From Scleropages formosus (lineage: Eukaryota; Chordata; Actinopteri; Osteoglossiformes; Osteoglossidae): 64,000 bases of DNA. The DNA is taken from positions 17,444,112 to 17,508,111 of the forward strand of contig NC_041826.1 in assembly GCF_900964775.1 (NCBI RefSeq), written 5' to 3'. The notes beneath the pieces are model-generated. The model was not told where the DNA came from and searched no databases. It saw only the letters and a list, made by a program, of their open reading frames with translations. The position numbers and the translations under genes were made by a program. Each line of letters begins with the position of its first letter. Positions within the stretch are counted from its first letter, which is position 1. Shown one piece after another: positions 1 to 25,956 of the stretch.

Positions 1-317
1 ATATTGTTAAAAGCACACCATTACTACATCTTTACCTTGCAACTACTGTTTTACGACACAAGCGTTAAATCTGTGCGAAGTTCATGTGTGGGGGTAGAAA
101 GTATATGTGAAATGCTCTCAAAGTGAAAGCACAGAAATGGTGTTTGGACTCACAAAGGCACAGGTCAAGAAGATGGGCCTTAGTCACGATACTCAGCCTA
201 AGGATGTCTACAATGACTTAGGTGTATGCGAGACTGCCAGTCCCACGGACGTGGCCGTGCACAGGAGTGGCCTGACTGCCGGGCATCCCTCTGTGGACGC
301 AGGGTGCCCGTTCACCT
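1..317 (-). other. nt5dc3 3' untranslated region / downstream flank
   Basis: This stretch lies downstream of the nt5dc3 stop codon. I see no exon or recognisable repeat in it. It is probably 3' UTR and flank. I saw no clear minus-strand polyadenylation signal, so the transcript end is not placed. Confidence 0.45.
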
Positions 318-9777
<9,460 letters not shown>

Positions 9778-10361
9778 GGCTCGTTTCCACTCCGGGCTGT
9801 GCGCGCTGCCAGACTACGGCATGTGCAGCACCCGACCGCCGCATGCGGACCGTCGTATCCTCCTCCTCGTGCCCGCGCGAGCACAGTAACGGCAGCGCCG
9901 AGCCCGATCCCCACCACATAGCGCACGCGTCATTTCCTGCACCGCGCTTGACGGGGAGGATGTCCTGACCAATCAGCGCTCGCTTCGCACTGCGGCGCCG
10001 ACCTGTAGTCCGCGTGCTGAGCGCGCGCACCGTCGTTTGCTGTTTTACGCTACTTAAAGTGAAGATATTTTATCCATTTTTATCGTTTTCTTTAAAAAAA
10101 AGAGGTGTTAGTTGCGTTACTACACCACACGACATATCTCTTTAATTTAGAACACTGTATTTCTTGTTATTATAATTATTTTCATCACTTTTTTTTGTGG
10201 CGGAACTTCCAGTCGTTACAATTTTTTGCTGCCTCCACCCTTGGACTCAAAAAAACTACCCTGCCAAGAAATTATCATGACAGTTGATGGCAGACTTACG
10301 ACCTTTGTAGTAACGAACCCTTTGCCTGTACAACATCTTTTGAAGTATTTATATTCGAGAT

Positions 10362-10556
10362 TCAGGAGTTTATTGTCATGTGTACAGTAAACAGTTCGCT
10401 ACACCATACGAATGAAATTCTTACTCTGTGAATCCTCTCAGCAGCCGATGTCGATGACATAAATTGTAAGGACATAAGGAAAGAAAAAACACAAGGCATA
10501 AATCGCAAATTACAAACAGTACTATTAGTGCAAAAAGCACACACACACACACACAT
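10362..10556. repeat. Unclassified interspersed repeat with (CA)n end
   Basis: The sequence TTTATTGTCATGTGTACAG followed by GAATGAAATTCTTACTCTGTG resembles a dispersed element I have seen widely in fish genomes. It ends at a (CA)n run near 10539-10555. The class is not decided. Confidence 0.45.
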
Positions 10557-11829
10557 TTTCTGAAATGTATATATATAATTTTATGTAAATTATATATTGT
10601 ATATATTAATTCCAGTCGCGCGCCAAAGCATTAACTAGTAATGCATCAACACGCAGTCCTCACGAACAGTAGGCGCTGTGTCTTGTCTTTCAGAAGAGTG
10701 GAGAAGGTCGGTGGGAAAAGAAGGAAAGTGGAGATGAATGAACAAGATGAAGATGATGGTAACTTCGATGCATTCCGCGTTTATCGGTTTTAGACCCATT
10801 ACTGAAGTGCAGTTTATCCGCGCTGTCCTCCACCTCCATGTGATACCTCCAGCCCCGGCTGATGTTCAGCTGTCGTCCGCGCTTCAAAGTAAATAACAAG
10901 CAAATGTCAAAAGTACTCCTACCAGGGGACTCTGAACACGCGGGCACGTGCACCGGCTCACCCGAGGGCGGGGCCGCTGAGGTCATCGAGGTCATCGAGG
11001 TCCCCGTCCGACAAACCCCGCTATTGGTATTGCCTCCCACCCCGCGAAACTCTCCTGATTGCTAATACTTGCGTTACATTTTATTCACTGAATGTATTCA
11101 GTCTGCAAACACTTTTCTCAGAAATGATGAATGTGAGTTTATTCACTCTGAGTAAACAAAAGTGCATTTCACCAACAAACAAAAGTACGGATACAAACCC
11201 AAGGCCCAACTGTTACTGTATCTGCTTTGCTGATGCTTTATAGGAGGGCATTCATAATGTTCAATAATAAACTTTACAGTGATTTTGCATTTGACAGCAG
11301 AGCATTCTTATTGTAGAAATCCAGTATAAAGTTTATCAGCTGAGTTGCCACACAAAATTTATTGTATTGCATACAGTGACAATAAAGTATCTTATCTTAA
11401 ATACCTTGATTAAGGGTAGTGCTGCAGGAGGGGGATTTTAGCAGTGCTTTGGCATGCAAAGTTTACAGGCTTTATTACTAGAACAGATTATTGATATATG
11501 TTCTTAGTATTAAGGTGTTACATCATGTACCTGCAGCTCAATGTGTTCAGAAACTGGTGTGTTTTTTTCCATCGGAAAGACAGTATGCTTTGTTATTTCA
11601 TTATGCAGAAACAAGCTAAACATTGACATTTCACATTTACATTTATTCATTTAGCAGACGCTTTTGTCCAAAGCGACGTACATCTCAAAAAAGTACAATT
11701 TATGCATTACATTGAGAGAAGGAGACACAGCTGCAGACATGAAAGTCTCAAGCCTTTGATCAAAACCTTTTGATTTTTTTCTTGGTATATTAATGGAATT
11801 GTATTTTGGATATAATCACAGCTACATGG

Positions 11830-12030
11830 TGTATATTCATTCATTTGACCAACACTTTTCTCCAAAGGAGCTTACACTGATTTACCTGTTTATATAGCTG
11901 GGTAATTTTTACTGTATCAATTAAGGGTAATTAGTTTGGTCAAGGATATGACAGTAAGAGGTGGGACTCAAACCTACACCTCCAGGTCCAAAGGCAGCAG
12001 CATTAACTATTATGCTACCTGTTACTCCCA
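11830..12030 (-). repeat. tRNA-derived SINE (family A), minus orientation
   Basis: This is the reverse complement of the family body: TTCATTCATTTGACCAACAC at the left, the GGGTAATTTTTACTG block, and the tRNA-like head with TCCAAAGGCAGCAGCATTAAC at the right. It is diverged. Confidence 0.75.
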
Positions 12031-13440
12031 GTAGAGGAATAATTATGAAAACAATTAGCTCTTTTTACATTAGATCTTATCCATATTTATTTATTTGTAT
12101 AGTCTACATAATGAGCCCAATGTTGAAGAAAATAAGACACAGGATATCTAAGATTATGAATTTCTTTGTGAGGCTATACTAGAGATTACATTTGTCTAAA
12201 ATGTAAATTGAATTTCCTGTCATACAACACCAGAGGGGAAAATACTTCCTGCCTATACAGGGATTGATGGCTAACTGTATCTAAATTAAGACTGCCTGAT
12301 TCACATGGGTGGGATGTTGTTGGTGCTGTCAATCATGAGAAGGTTAGTTCTTCCTCAACATAAGAATCTAAGATAGCTTCTGATGTAAATTATTCTGAAT
12401 TAAATTAATAAGCTAATTATGCCTTACCAATACATTTTTAATTCGGTACCTTAAAATGATTTCTTGCTTGGTATGGGGAAAATTTAAAGACCATAACAAA
12501 AATATTTTGACTTCTCGGATCTTTTGGAGATCCTAAGCAAGCAAGGTGGCCACTCAGCTCTAAATTTTGCTAGTATACTTGAATTAAGGGAAACCATGAG
12601 CAACACCTAACTCACAGCACACCAGGGCTTTATGATATCTGATAAAGGACTGTGTTTGTAAAAAAAAAAAAATTAAATAAGTACCCACCTCATCTAGCAA
12701 TGCATTCCAAGCAATTTAACACTTACCAGAAAAGAATGCATTTTATTCAGATAAGATATTTTGCACCTCATATCCAAGGAAAAACCTACATCACAATGCC
12801 TGGACTGTAGCATCATCATAAATGATTAAAAGACTGCAACAGCGCCCCCTCATGTTCAAGTGTCGCTTCGCCGCTCTGAAATTTTGCACGTAGGGTTTCC
12901 TGAATCCATTCTAGTTAATATACATCCATACGTACATGTGAATTATCCTGAAATATGTAATACATGACTCTTTTAAATTTTAGACTGTTTCAATACGAAA
13001 TAAACTGCCGAATGTCACGCGTCCGTGTTGTAAAAACGAACATTCAGTGTTTATGTAGCTCTATCCACATCATGTGACATGGTGTAAAACTCTACCGAAA
13101 AGCCTCCGTGAATAACACAGGCGATGAAAAATCTAATGTTATCACAAATGCGAACATTTGCACAACTCTTTTTTTTATCCCAAAGAATTTACAAGAGATT
13201 TAGCCTCTTAACCCAGGCGGATTTCCGAATGGAAACGTCGGGGAGGTGTTTCTAGTGGGCATGGCAACAGCGTAACCTCGTGTTTAGCTCATGTGTAACC
13301 TTGACATTTCAGAAACCCGCTATAAAATATTGGAATGTAATCAGATTGAGCTAAAACAAGTCAATGTACTTAATGTAGTAATAACCATTTAAAATACCTT
13401 TTAATATGAATAGGAAAATATTCTAATGCGTTGTGCCGAA

Positions 13441-13758
13441 TACGCTAATACGGGGTCGACATCTTCTTCCAACCAATTGAAACTGGCCACGATGTCGACG
13501 TATGAAGTTGGACATGGAATGATTTGATTGGAGCATTGCTTCCGCGACTCGTCTTCTAATTGGTTTCTTGTTGTGCGTGGTATGTGAGGATTGGCCGTTT
13601 GGCGCTTTCCACCTCCTTCGTTTCAGAGTTTGACAATATAGAGTCTGTACGCTAAAGGAACGCGGTTAATAGTCTCCCGTTGATTCTGGAAGCACTTATA
13701 CTGGGTTCCTCCTCAGTCTTTCTTTTATATTACTAAACCTTGTGTGTGTTCCGCGAAT
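13441..13758 (+). promoter_or_regulatory. hsp90b1 promoter with two perfect ER-stress response elements
   Basis: An exact CCAAT-N9-CCACG element lies at 13473-13491, and an exact inverted copy CGTGG-N9-ATTGG at 13576-13594. The known ERSE consensus binds NF-Y at CCAAT and ATF6 (or XBP1) at CCACG. A third, one-mismatch site (CATGG-N9-ATTGG) lies near 13515-13533. A weak TATA-like AATATAGA follows near 13637. This predicts induction in the unfolded protein response, as known for GRP94. Confidence 0.85.
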
Positions 13759-19696
<5,938 letters not shown>

Positions 19697-19906
19697 AGCA
19701 CTGTACAAGGAAGGGCAAGGGCTTGAGTGGAAACAGAAGTCTTCAGAACAATCAGGAGACTTGCATTCTACAAGGGGAGGAGGGTTGGGGTGGGAGCACT
19801 TGGTTTTGGGGGGTTTATAAGAGGGGTTTTTTTTACATTCCTTGTGATTGTAAATTTGTTAATATTTAACTGACATGTCTAATGATGTCATCCTGTCATG
19901 TGAACC

Positions 19907-19912
19907 ATTAAA
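19907..19912 (+). terminator. hsp90b1 polyadenylation signal (ATTAAA)
   Basis: ATTAAA lies 211 bases after the stop codon, followed by a GT-rich stretch. The facing gene uqcc6 ends about 290 bases further on, so the two genes converge. Confidence 0.7.
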
Positions 19913-20203
19913 TGTTTCCAGAAAGGGATGTGTAGTTCATTCCCTTAACTTCACAAGTCACTGCACTGGCTAAGGGGGGAAGCCCCTTGAACCAGTCTAA
20001 TGAAAAGCTTCCTGCACTTAGATACATGTTCAATGCAAATTATTTTTGGCTTGATAAGTGTCCTGGATTGTTCTGTGTAACTAGCACAAGTACCTTTCCT
20101 AGACAACTTTATCCTACAAAAATGCTTTTAATATTAATGCTCACTGAAAGTTACAAGAGTACAGTGAACACAATATGGACTATGTGAAAAGCTCAGATGG
20201 ACA

Positions 20204-20554
20204 TCAGTGTCTCCCTGGTGGAGCCTCCTTGTGGGTTTTCAGCCCCAGCAGCTCGGTCTGCAGTTCTCCAGGTTGTGGTGGAACTTCAGGGATTGTCTGA
20301 ACAAACATTTTAAAAGGGTAGAAGGCAAACGTACTCCAATACATGATCATATTGCAAAGACAAGCGCATCGTGTGTATGCTCTCAAAGCGGGCATAAAAG
20401 ATGCAGGAAGGCACGCAGGCCAGGGCTCTGATCGGCGATCTCCTACCAGATCGGGTCTGTAGTAGCGATGGACCACTTCAGCTCCCGCAAACATGGCCAG
20501 CAAACTAGCTCCGAGCATCCTCAGGTAGCGCGGCCACGACACACCAGCAGGCAT
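20204..20554 (-). CDS. uqcc6: Ubiquinol-cytochrome c reductase assembly factor 6 (brawnin), two exons
   Basis: This is a small inner-mitochondrial-membrane protein known from human C12orf73/BRAWNIN as needed for respiratory complex III assembly. Exons on the minus strand are 20554-20447 (36 codons) and 20296-20204 (30 codons plus stop), giving 66 residues against 71 in human. The N-terminus MPAGV is kept, as is a single hydrophobic helix (about residues 12-28) running into the family block GAEVVHRYYRPDL. After it come TIPEVPP and the family tail ELQTELLGLK. The 150-base intron (20446-20297) is a multiple of three with no stop in frame, so intron retention would give a 116-residue variant. The gene converges with hsp90b1 and diverges from the first tdg copy. 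Confidence 0.95.
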   Translation of the reverse strand: MPAGVSWPRYLRMLGASLLAMFAGAEVVHRYYRPDLVGDRRSEPWPACLPASFMPALRAYTRCACLCNMIMYWSTFAFYPFKMFVQTIPEVPPQPGELQTELLGLKTHKEAPPGRH

Positions 20555-22003
20555 CTTCTCCCGGAACCAGCTGCTCCACTGCTGCCCGGCGTCGCTCTAC
20601 AGCTACGTACTGACCTGGGAGTGAGAGCAACTGGTGAGCGCTGGCACGGCGTGGAAAAGCCTGTTCTTTGCAGAGCACGTTGCCCCAAGACGTAGTGAAG
20701 ACAAAACTCTGTTGTGCGGCTTAAGATCGAACATAAAATTACCGGGCAACGGCCGAATAATGTAAAGTTAAACAAGTGAGACATGGCATCATGGTGAGGT
20801 AATTAACGTCGAACATCATTTACTGACGTGACGTCCGGTCCGTTTTCACAGATAAACTTACGAGCCACACAAAGAAGCGCATAACGCCTCGACATCCACA
20901 TACTTACACTTTTTCGAGAAACGTGGTTCAAAGAATAAAGTAAGCTATCGGTCGCTGACTGACATCTGTCATCGCTGACTTTCAAACTCATTTAAACCGT
21001 TTAATGACCTGTGAGGCACTCGGTGTGTCTCTGAAAATCCGCTCCCCCTGACAGCGCGACCCAAAACTTTAGTTCCGCCCTCAGGAAAATATTAAGGCTT
21101 ATTTTTCAGAGCTCACAAAACTTTTCACATTTGCTTTCAGATATTGACTAGCTACTATAATATATTCATGTATGTATATATGTATATCAATGCCAAAAGT
21201 CAAAATCTGTAATGTATTAAATATTAGGAACCGTCCTCTGACATATGACCCGTGCGAGGGGAGAGAGAAAAGGTACACAAACAAGAGGGGGGGGGTCATA
21301 TAGATCTGACATGGCATCGGCCTCTTAAATATATTAGACATAAGTCTTCAACCTTCATATGTGACTTTTTTGGTGAAAAATAATGATGACTGTAATGACT
21401 TGGTCACCTATGAGCCTGCGAGGTACTGGGTACGAAACGAGGTACGTTAATGCGGTTCACCCACGGTTGAAAAGTGGTATTTCCCGGTGTCTCGGATTAC
21501 AGTCTCACCGCCTCCGTCCGGCGATTGTCACTGACGCTTCGTGTCTCTGTACTTATTGAGGGTTTTGTTTGTTTAACGTCGCAGCTGCGCTCGCCGTTAA
21601 TGGTTCCGGCCGTTTTTTTTTTTTTTTTTTTCCTGTCTTCGACTGCGCCGAGTGTGTTTCATAAGTGTGTTTTCTCCATCTGCTCTGTTCGCGTCCTGCT
21701 GCTATTCGCTGCGAGCGGCGGTGCGCATTGTGATTGTCAGTGTGTCGGGTGGCTCCGACTGCCGTTGATCCACGGAGAAAAATCTGGCATTTCGTGCAAG
21801 ATCATGTGGCTTTTAAACAAATTCTAGCTAGTTTTGTGTTTTTTGAACGTCGTAGCGGTCGGATACTCACAGTCACTCAGTGTCGTTAATAATAATAATC
21901 ATACCACCAGAGAACAAAAGGACGATATATATAATTACACGGTACCACAATCCAGACCAGAGCTGCTGTGTCCTAATCTGTTTTCGGTGAATCCCATGTA
22001 AAG
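20555..22003. other. Divergent spacer between uqcc6 and tdg copy 1
   Basis: It should hold the start regions of both genes. CpG-rich patches flank uqcc6 (to about 20700) and lie at 21440-21780, the likely tdg upstream region. A poly-T run lies at 21609-21631. No other gene or repeat was recognised. Confidence 0.5.
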
Positions 22004-22412
22004 ATGGAAGAAAATTTTTACTCAGCTCTGACGGTCCCTACGGACTATCTTCAACACTGGTGAGTCCTCTGGGTGCCATAGACATGATAGTGCTTAGCCT
22101 GACCTTAAGTTATGGTGATGATGGGTTCGAATCCCTCCTCCTGCTGTGGTTCCCTTGATCAGTCTATTTACATTGAATAGATGCAGCAAGAATTATTTCC
22201 TGTTTCAATGGGTAAATCATTGTAAAGCTTATTATCAGACATTTCCTTTTGGTATTAATAAACTCAGTGCCCTTTATTGCCAGTATATGCTGGAATTGGT
22301 TGTGCTTTGGTGCCAAACATGAAATACAACACAATAACAAAACATGAAATTATACATATAAAAGTTGCTTCATAATTCATTCTTTTTATGTTATCCAGGG
22401 TAAAAGTGTCAG

Positions 22413-22457
<45 letters not shown>

Positions 22458-23298
22458 AATAATAATAGTACTAGTAATTTTAGTTTATCAAATCTGAAGC
22501 ATTTCTGTTTCCTCCCTATTTTCATTTTGGAAGTTGTGATAGTAAGTATTTTACGGTTTTTATTATTTATCTCCTAAGTAAGCATGCCTCTAGAAGTAAA
22601 TTAATAGAAAATTAACTCAAGAAGGCACCTTCTATCTTTTGTTTCTACTTTATCTTAACCATTGTCCTTCCAGAATGAATGGTTATAACTCCAAGCCTGT
22701 GGCTGTCAGCTCTTTTTCTCTCTTTAAACTTCAGTGTGGGGCTACAGCTTTTCTTGTCTCCTTTTGAGTTCAGGTACCAGTCCAACCAGCATGTGCAGGC
22801 ACTCCAGGCCACTCAGTACCAGCAGATGCCCAGCATGGCTCATTTTATGGAGGGCTCCTTGGAGGACAGGGTGATGACGGAATTGGCTGTCCACCAGGAC
22901 TCCCCCGCCCATCGAGAACCCTCTTTCGGCTCTGAGCTCCCGGTCTACCAGGAGTCCGCTTTCAGCTGCGAGCCCGCTGCCCACAATCAACCTTCTTTCA
23001 GCTGCGAGCCTCCTCTGCACCAAGAGTCCCCAGTCTACCAGGAGCCTACAGTTGCCGTCTCAGTGCAAAGTACGTTCCAACATGGCACCCCGCAAGGTGA
23101 CCGCTCACACAACACCTGACCAAGTGGAAGGTAAATGGTTCCTTACTCAGTCCTGTGAGTGCAGTGAACCTCAGCTCCAGTCATCAGGAGCTGAAAAAGA
23201 GATGGTTTTGTAATCGGTGTGTAATATGCAGTCACTCCTAAGTGTGTACAAACACCGGTATTTTCCCTGTGTCTAGCCTGAGGTGAAATAGAATCGCA

Positions 23299-23343
<45 letters not shown>

Positions 23344-24475
23344 TGTGATCTTGGAGTCTGGACTCTGCATGTTTTTTTTTTTTTTTTTTTTGGTGTGGGA
23401 GAAGGAAGCTGAGACCTGGAAGTTCCCAGGTTTTTGTTGGTGAAAAAGAATAAGCATTGTCGACCTGGCTCTTCTCCCACCATCCAGCTCCCACGAAAGG
23501 AAAGAGAGGAAGGCCTCCCAATAAGCCCAAAGACAGCAACCAAGAAGAGGTTGAGGAGGGTTTAAAAAAGGTCAAGAGAAAAGTGGACCGCTTCAATGGC
23601 ATGTCAGTGGATGAAGTCATGGCCAAAACCCTTCCTGATGTTCTTGCCTATAACCTGGACATTTTGATTGTGAGTTAGCATTACACTTGTAAATAAACGT
23701 GTTCTGACATCTGAGCTTTTCCCATTATGTTTTCTAGTTAAAGAAATTAAAAAAAAAAAAAAAAAAAAAATTAAATGCTTTCATTCAAGTTTTAATTTTT
23801 GTACTACTCCTTAGTAGGTTGATAATTAAACTGTTGTATTTCAGATTGGAATTAACCCCGGACTGATGTCAGCCTATATAGGACATCATTACCCAAATCC
23901 AGGAAACCATTTTTGTAAGTAGCCTTTCTTTCGTATTAATTGCAATATGTATAAAAACCACTTTTGTGTCATCTCTGTACTAATGGTGACAAAAAGTGAT
24001 TTGATTAACTTGTTTTGCTCACTTTTACACCTTGAATGGCCAGCCACACACAGCCATTCACTCATTCATGTAGTATGAGCAAATTGGCATCATCAGTCCA
24101 CCTGATCTGCATGTCATCGGACTGTGGGAGGAAACCAGAGTATCGAGAGTAAACCCACACAGGCACAGGGAGATCGGGCATAGGTTGGAATCCGAGGTAG
24201 TCTGTGTGGACTTTGCCAGAACAGCCCAGGCGCTCTGAAGCAGCACTGCTACCCATCATGCCACCTTGCCACTTAATTTATGTTAACCTGTGAAAGCTCA
24301 TTATTCATTTCAGGGAAGTGCCTCTTCATGGCAGGATTAACAGATGAACAGCTCAATTACATGCATGACCAGATTCTGCCTGAGAAATACGGTATAGGAT
24401 TCACAAACATGGTGGAAAGGACCACACCAGGAAGTAAAGATCTGTCAAGGTAAGAAGGGTTTGCAGCAGCTCCAA

Positions 24476-24545
<70 letters not shown>

Positions 24546-25956
24546 TTTTTTAAATAATTGCTCAATTACTTAATTACTAGGTATATGGTCTGAAGTGAAA
24601 TGGCAAAAAGCTTCCAACTGTATACAAATTTGTTTTCATACAGCAAGGAATTTCGAGAAGGAGGAAGGCTTTTGGTAGAAAAGCTGAAGAAATACAGACC
24701 ATTAATAGCTGTATTCAATGGAAAATGTAAGACCTGACATTTTAAAGATATCTTAATGCTTATTTTTTCACTTTTTCCCTGATGTTGGTTAACTTCTCTG
24801 ATGGATTCAGCATACAAGCTGTGAAGTGTAATTTTAATGTAAACGATATATTCATTTGTCTTTTTTCAGGTATTTATGAGATATTCAGCAAAGAGGTCTT
24901 TGGAATTAAGACAAAGACCCTTGAGTTTGGATTACAGCCTCACAAGGTGCCAGGGACAGACACTGTAAGAAACTGGTTTGCCACAATTATGGAACTTTAG
25001 TTAGGCTTTTTGGTTCTGGGAAAGTACTCTTAATGTGTACAAATGCACTTTAATATGACTATCTGTAATTTTAGTTTGGACTTGCAGCATGGTCTGAACC
25101 TGTTGAAGTGACCAAAGGAAAAATAGTTGTCATTCTGTGCTGCAGACAAATACAAATAAGCAAGCAATGATATTCACGTGATTGGTCACTTATTCATTTT
25201 AGCATGTCTACAATAAACACACAGACCCTGCCAGCTACAAGGATACCTGCAGAAAGCGGAGCAGAGTGCTGAGTGAAGGTGTCTTCTCACCTGTGTTCCC
25301 CTTTACAGGTGTGCTACCTGATGCCCTCCTCGAGTGCTCGCTGTGCCCAGTTCCCACGTGCCCAGGATAAAGTGCACTTCTACATCAAGCTGAAGGAGCT
25401 ACGGAACCAGCTAAGAGGCGTGGTTCGGAACCCAGATGTTCTGGAGACAAAGTACACATTTGACCTCAACTTAGCCAAAGGTATGAGCGCAGCAAGAAGT
25501 TTTTCAAAAAATGAGCTGTCAGACAGCAGAGACCTCCCTTTAGTGTTCAGGATGTTTGAGATATTTTTGTCGTCTTTTCCCCTTTGTAGAGGATGCAAAG
25601 AGAATGGCAATCAAGGAGGAACAGTATGACCCGGGTTACGAGGATTTCTCTGGAGCGTATGGAGAATTAGGACCTGGAGCTGGGCAAAGCAAAAGCCGTG
25701 GTAATGTCAGTCTTGCTGTGGCTCATTATGAAGGAGTAGCTGCTTACCATAAAAAAGAAAATGCACAGTCTGTTCTTTCCCTTATTTGAATGGTTAAACT
25801 ATACTTGCATTGCATTTAACAACTTTTTTTTTTTTTTTTTCTCTTCTCCCCCCAACAGCTTGTAATGGAATTGCACCCTCAGCAGTTATGGGCCAAAATA
25901 TGGAGGGTCAGTGGAATATGCAGCCAAATCAGATACGAGCTCAACAACATCAGTAG
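22004..25956 (+). CDS. tdg: G/T mismatch-specific thymine DNA glycosylase, tandem copy 1 (10 exons)
   Basis: TDG removes thymine or uracil from G mispairs, and 5-formyl- and 5-carboxylcytosine during active demethylation in the nucleus. Exons: 22004-22059, 22774-23069, 23488-23669, 23845-23914, 24314-24449, 24644-24726, 24870-24964, 25309-25480, 25590-25700, 25859-25956; 432 residues, all phases consistent. The catalytic motif GINPGL has its Asn at about residue 182 (human N140). The active-site block [11 protein letters not shown] and the [14 protein letters not shown] loop are intact. Exon 3 carries an AT-hook-like [18 protein letters not shown] gives a SUMO-type psi-K-x-E site. Exon 2 is longer than in copy 2 and holds a degenerate Pro/Gln/Glu/Ser repeat. 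The C-terminus [16 protein letters not shown] is shortened relative to human. Of the two copies, this one looks the more standard catalytically. Confidence 0.96.
22085..22235 (+). repeat. Diverged family A SINE in tdg copy 1 intron 1
   Basis: It has a B-box-like GATGGGTTCGAATCC followed by a decayed body (CCTTGATCAG, GGGTAAATCATTGTAAAGC). Its order matches the family A copies. Confidence 0.5.
22415..22466. repeat. (ATT)n / (AAT)n microsatellite
   Basis: A run of ATT units passes into AAT units, giving a small inverted arrangement. It lies in intron 1 of tdg copy 1. Confidence 0.9.
23305..23391. repeat. Paired poly-A and poly-T runs
   Basis: A poly-A tract of more than 30 bases is followed about 30 bases later by a poly-T tract, in intron 2 of tdg copy 1. 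The two could pair as a hairpin. A further poly-A run lies at 23748-23770. Confidence 0.85.
24035..24268 (-). repeat. Interspersed SINE-like repeat (family C), diverged
   Basis: It shares GGACTGTGGGAGGAAACCAG, the AAACCCACACAGGCAC block, and GCCCAGGCGCTCTGAAGCAG with the copy at 3690-4045. It sits in intron 4 of tdg copy 1. Confidence 0.65.
24480..24541. repeat. (AT)n microsatellite
   Basis: An alternating TA run of about 60 bases, shortly after exon 5 of tdg copy 1. Confidence 0.95.

Larger units (their letters stand above)
10061..13440. other. Spacer between nt5dc3 and hsp90b1
   Basis: I found no convincing gene. It holds an interspersed repeat with a CA run (10362-10556), a LINE-like 3' tail with CAATAAAGTATCTTATC (about 11350-11400), a short SINE-tail block TTTATTCATTTAGCAGACGC (11640-11690), a minus-strand family A SINE (11830-12030), and AT-rich unique sequence. 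The minus-strand open frame at 11040-10690 has no recognisable domain. Confidence 0.6.

Noticed and set aside
23273-23626. Minus-strand frames with poly-Phe and poly-Lys
   Set aside because: They read through the poly-A/poly-T tracts and the antisense of tdg exon 3.
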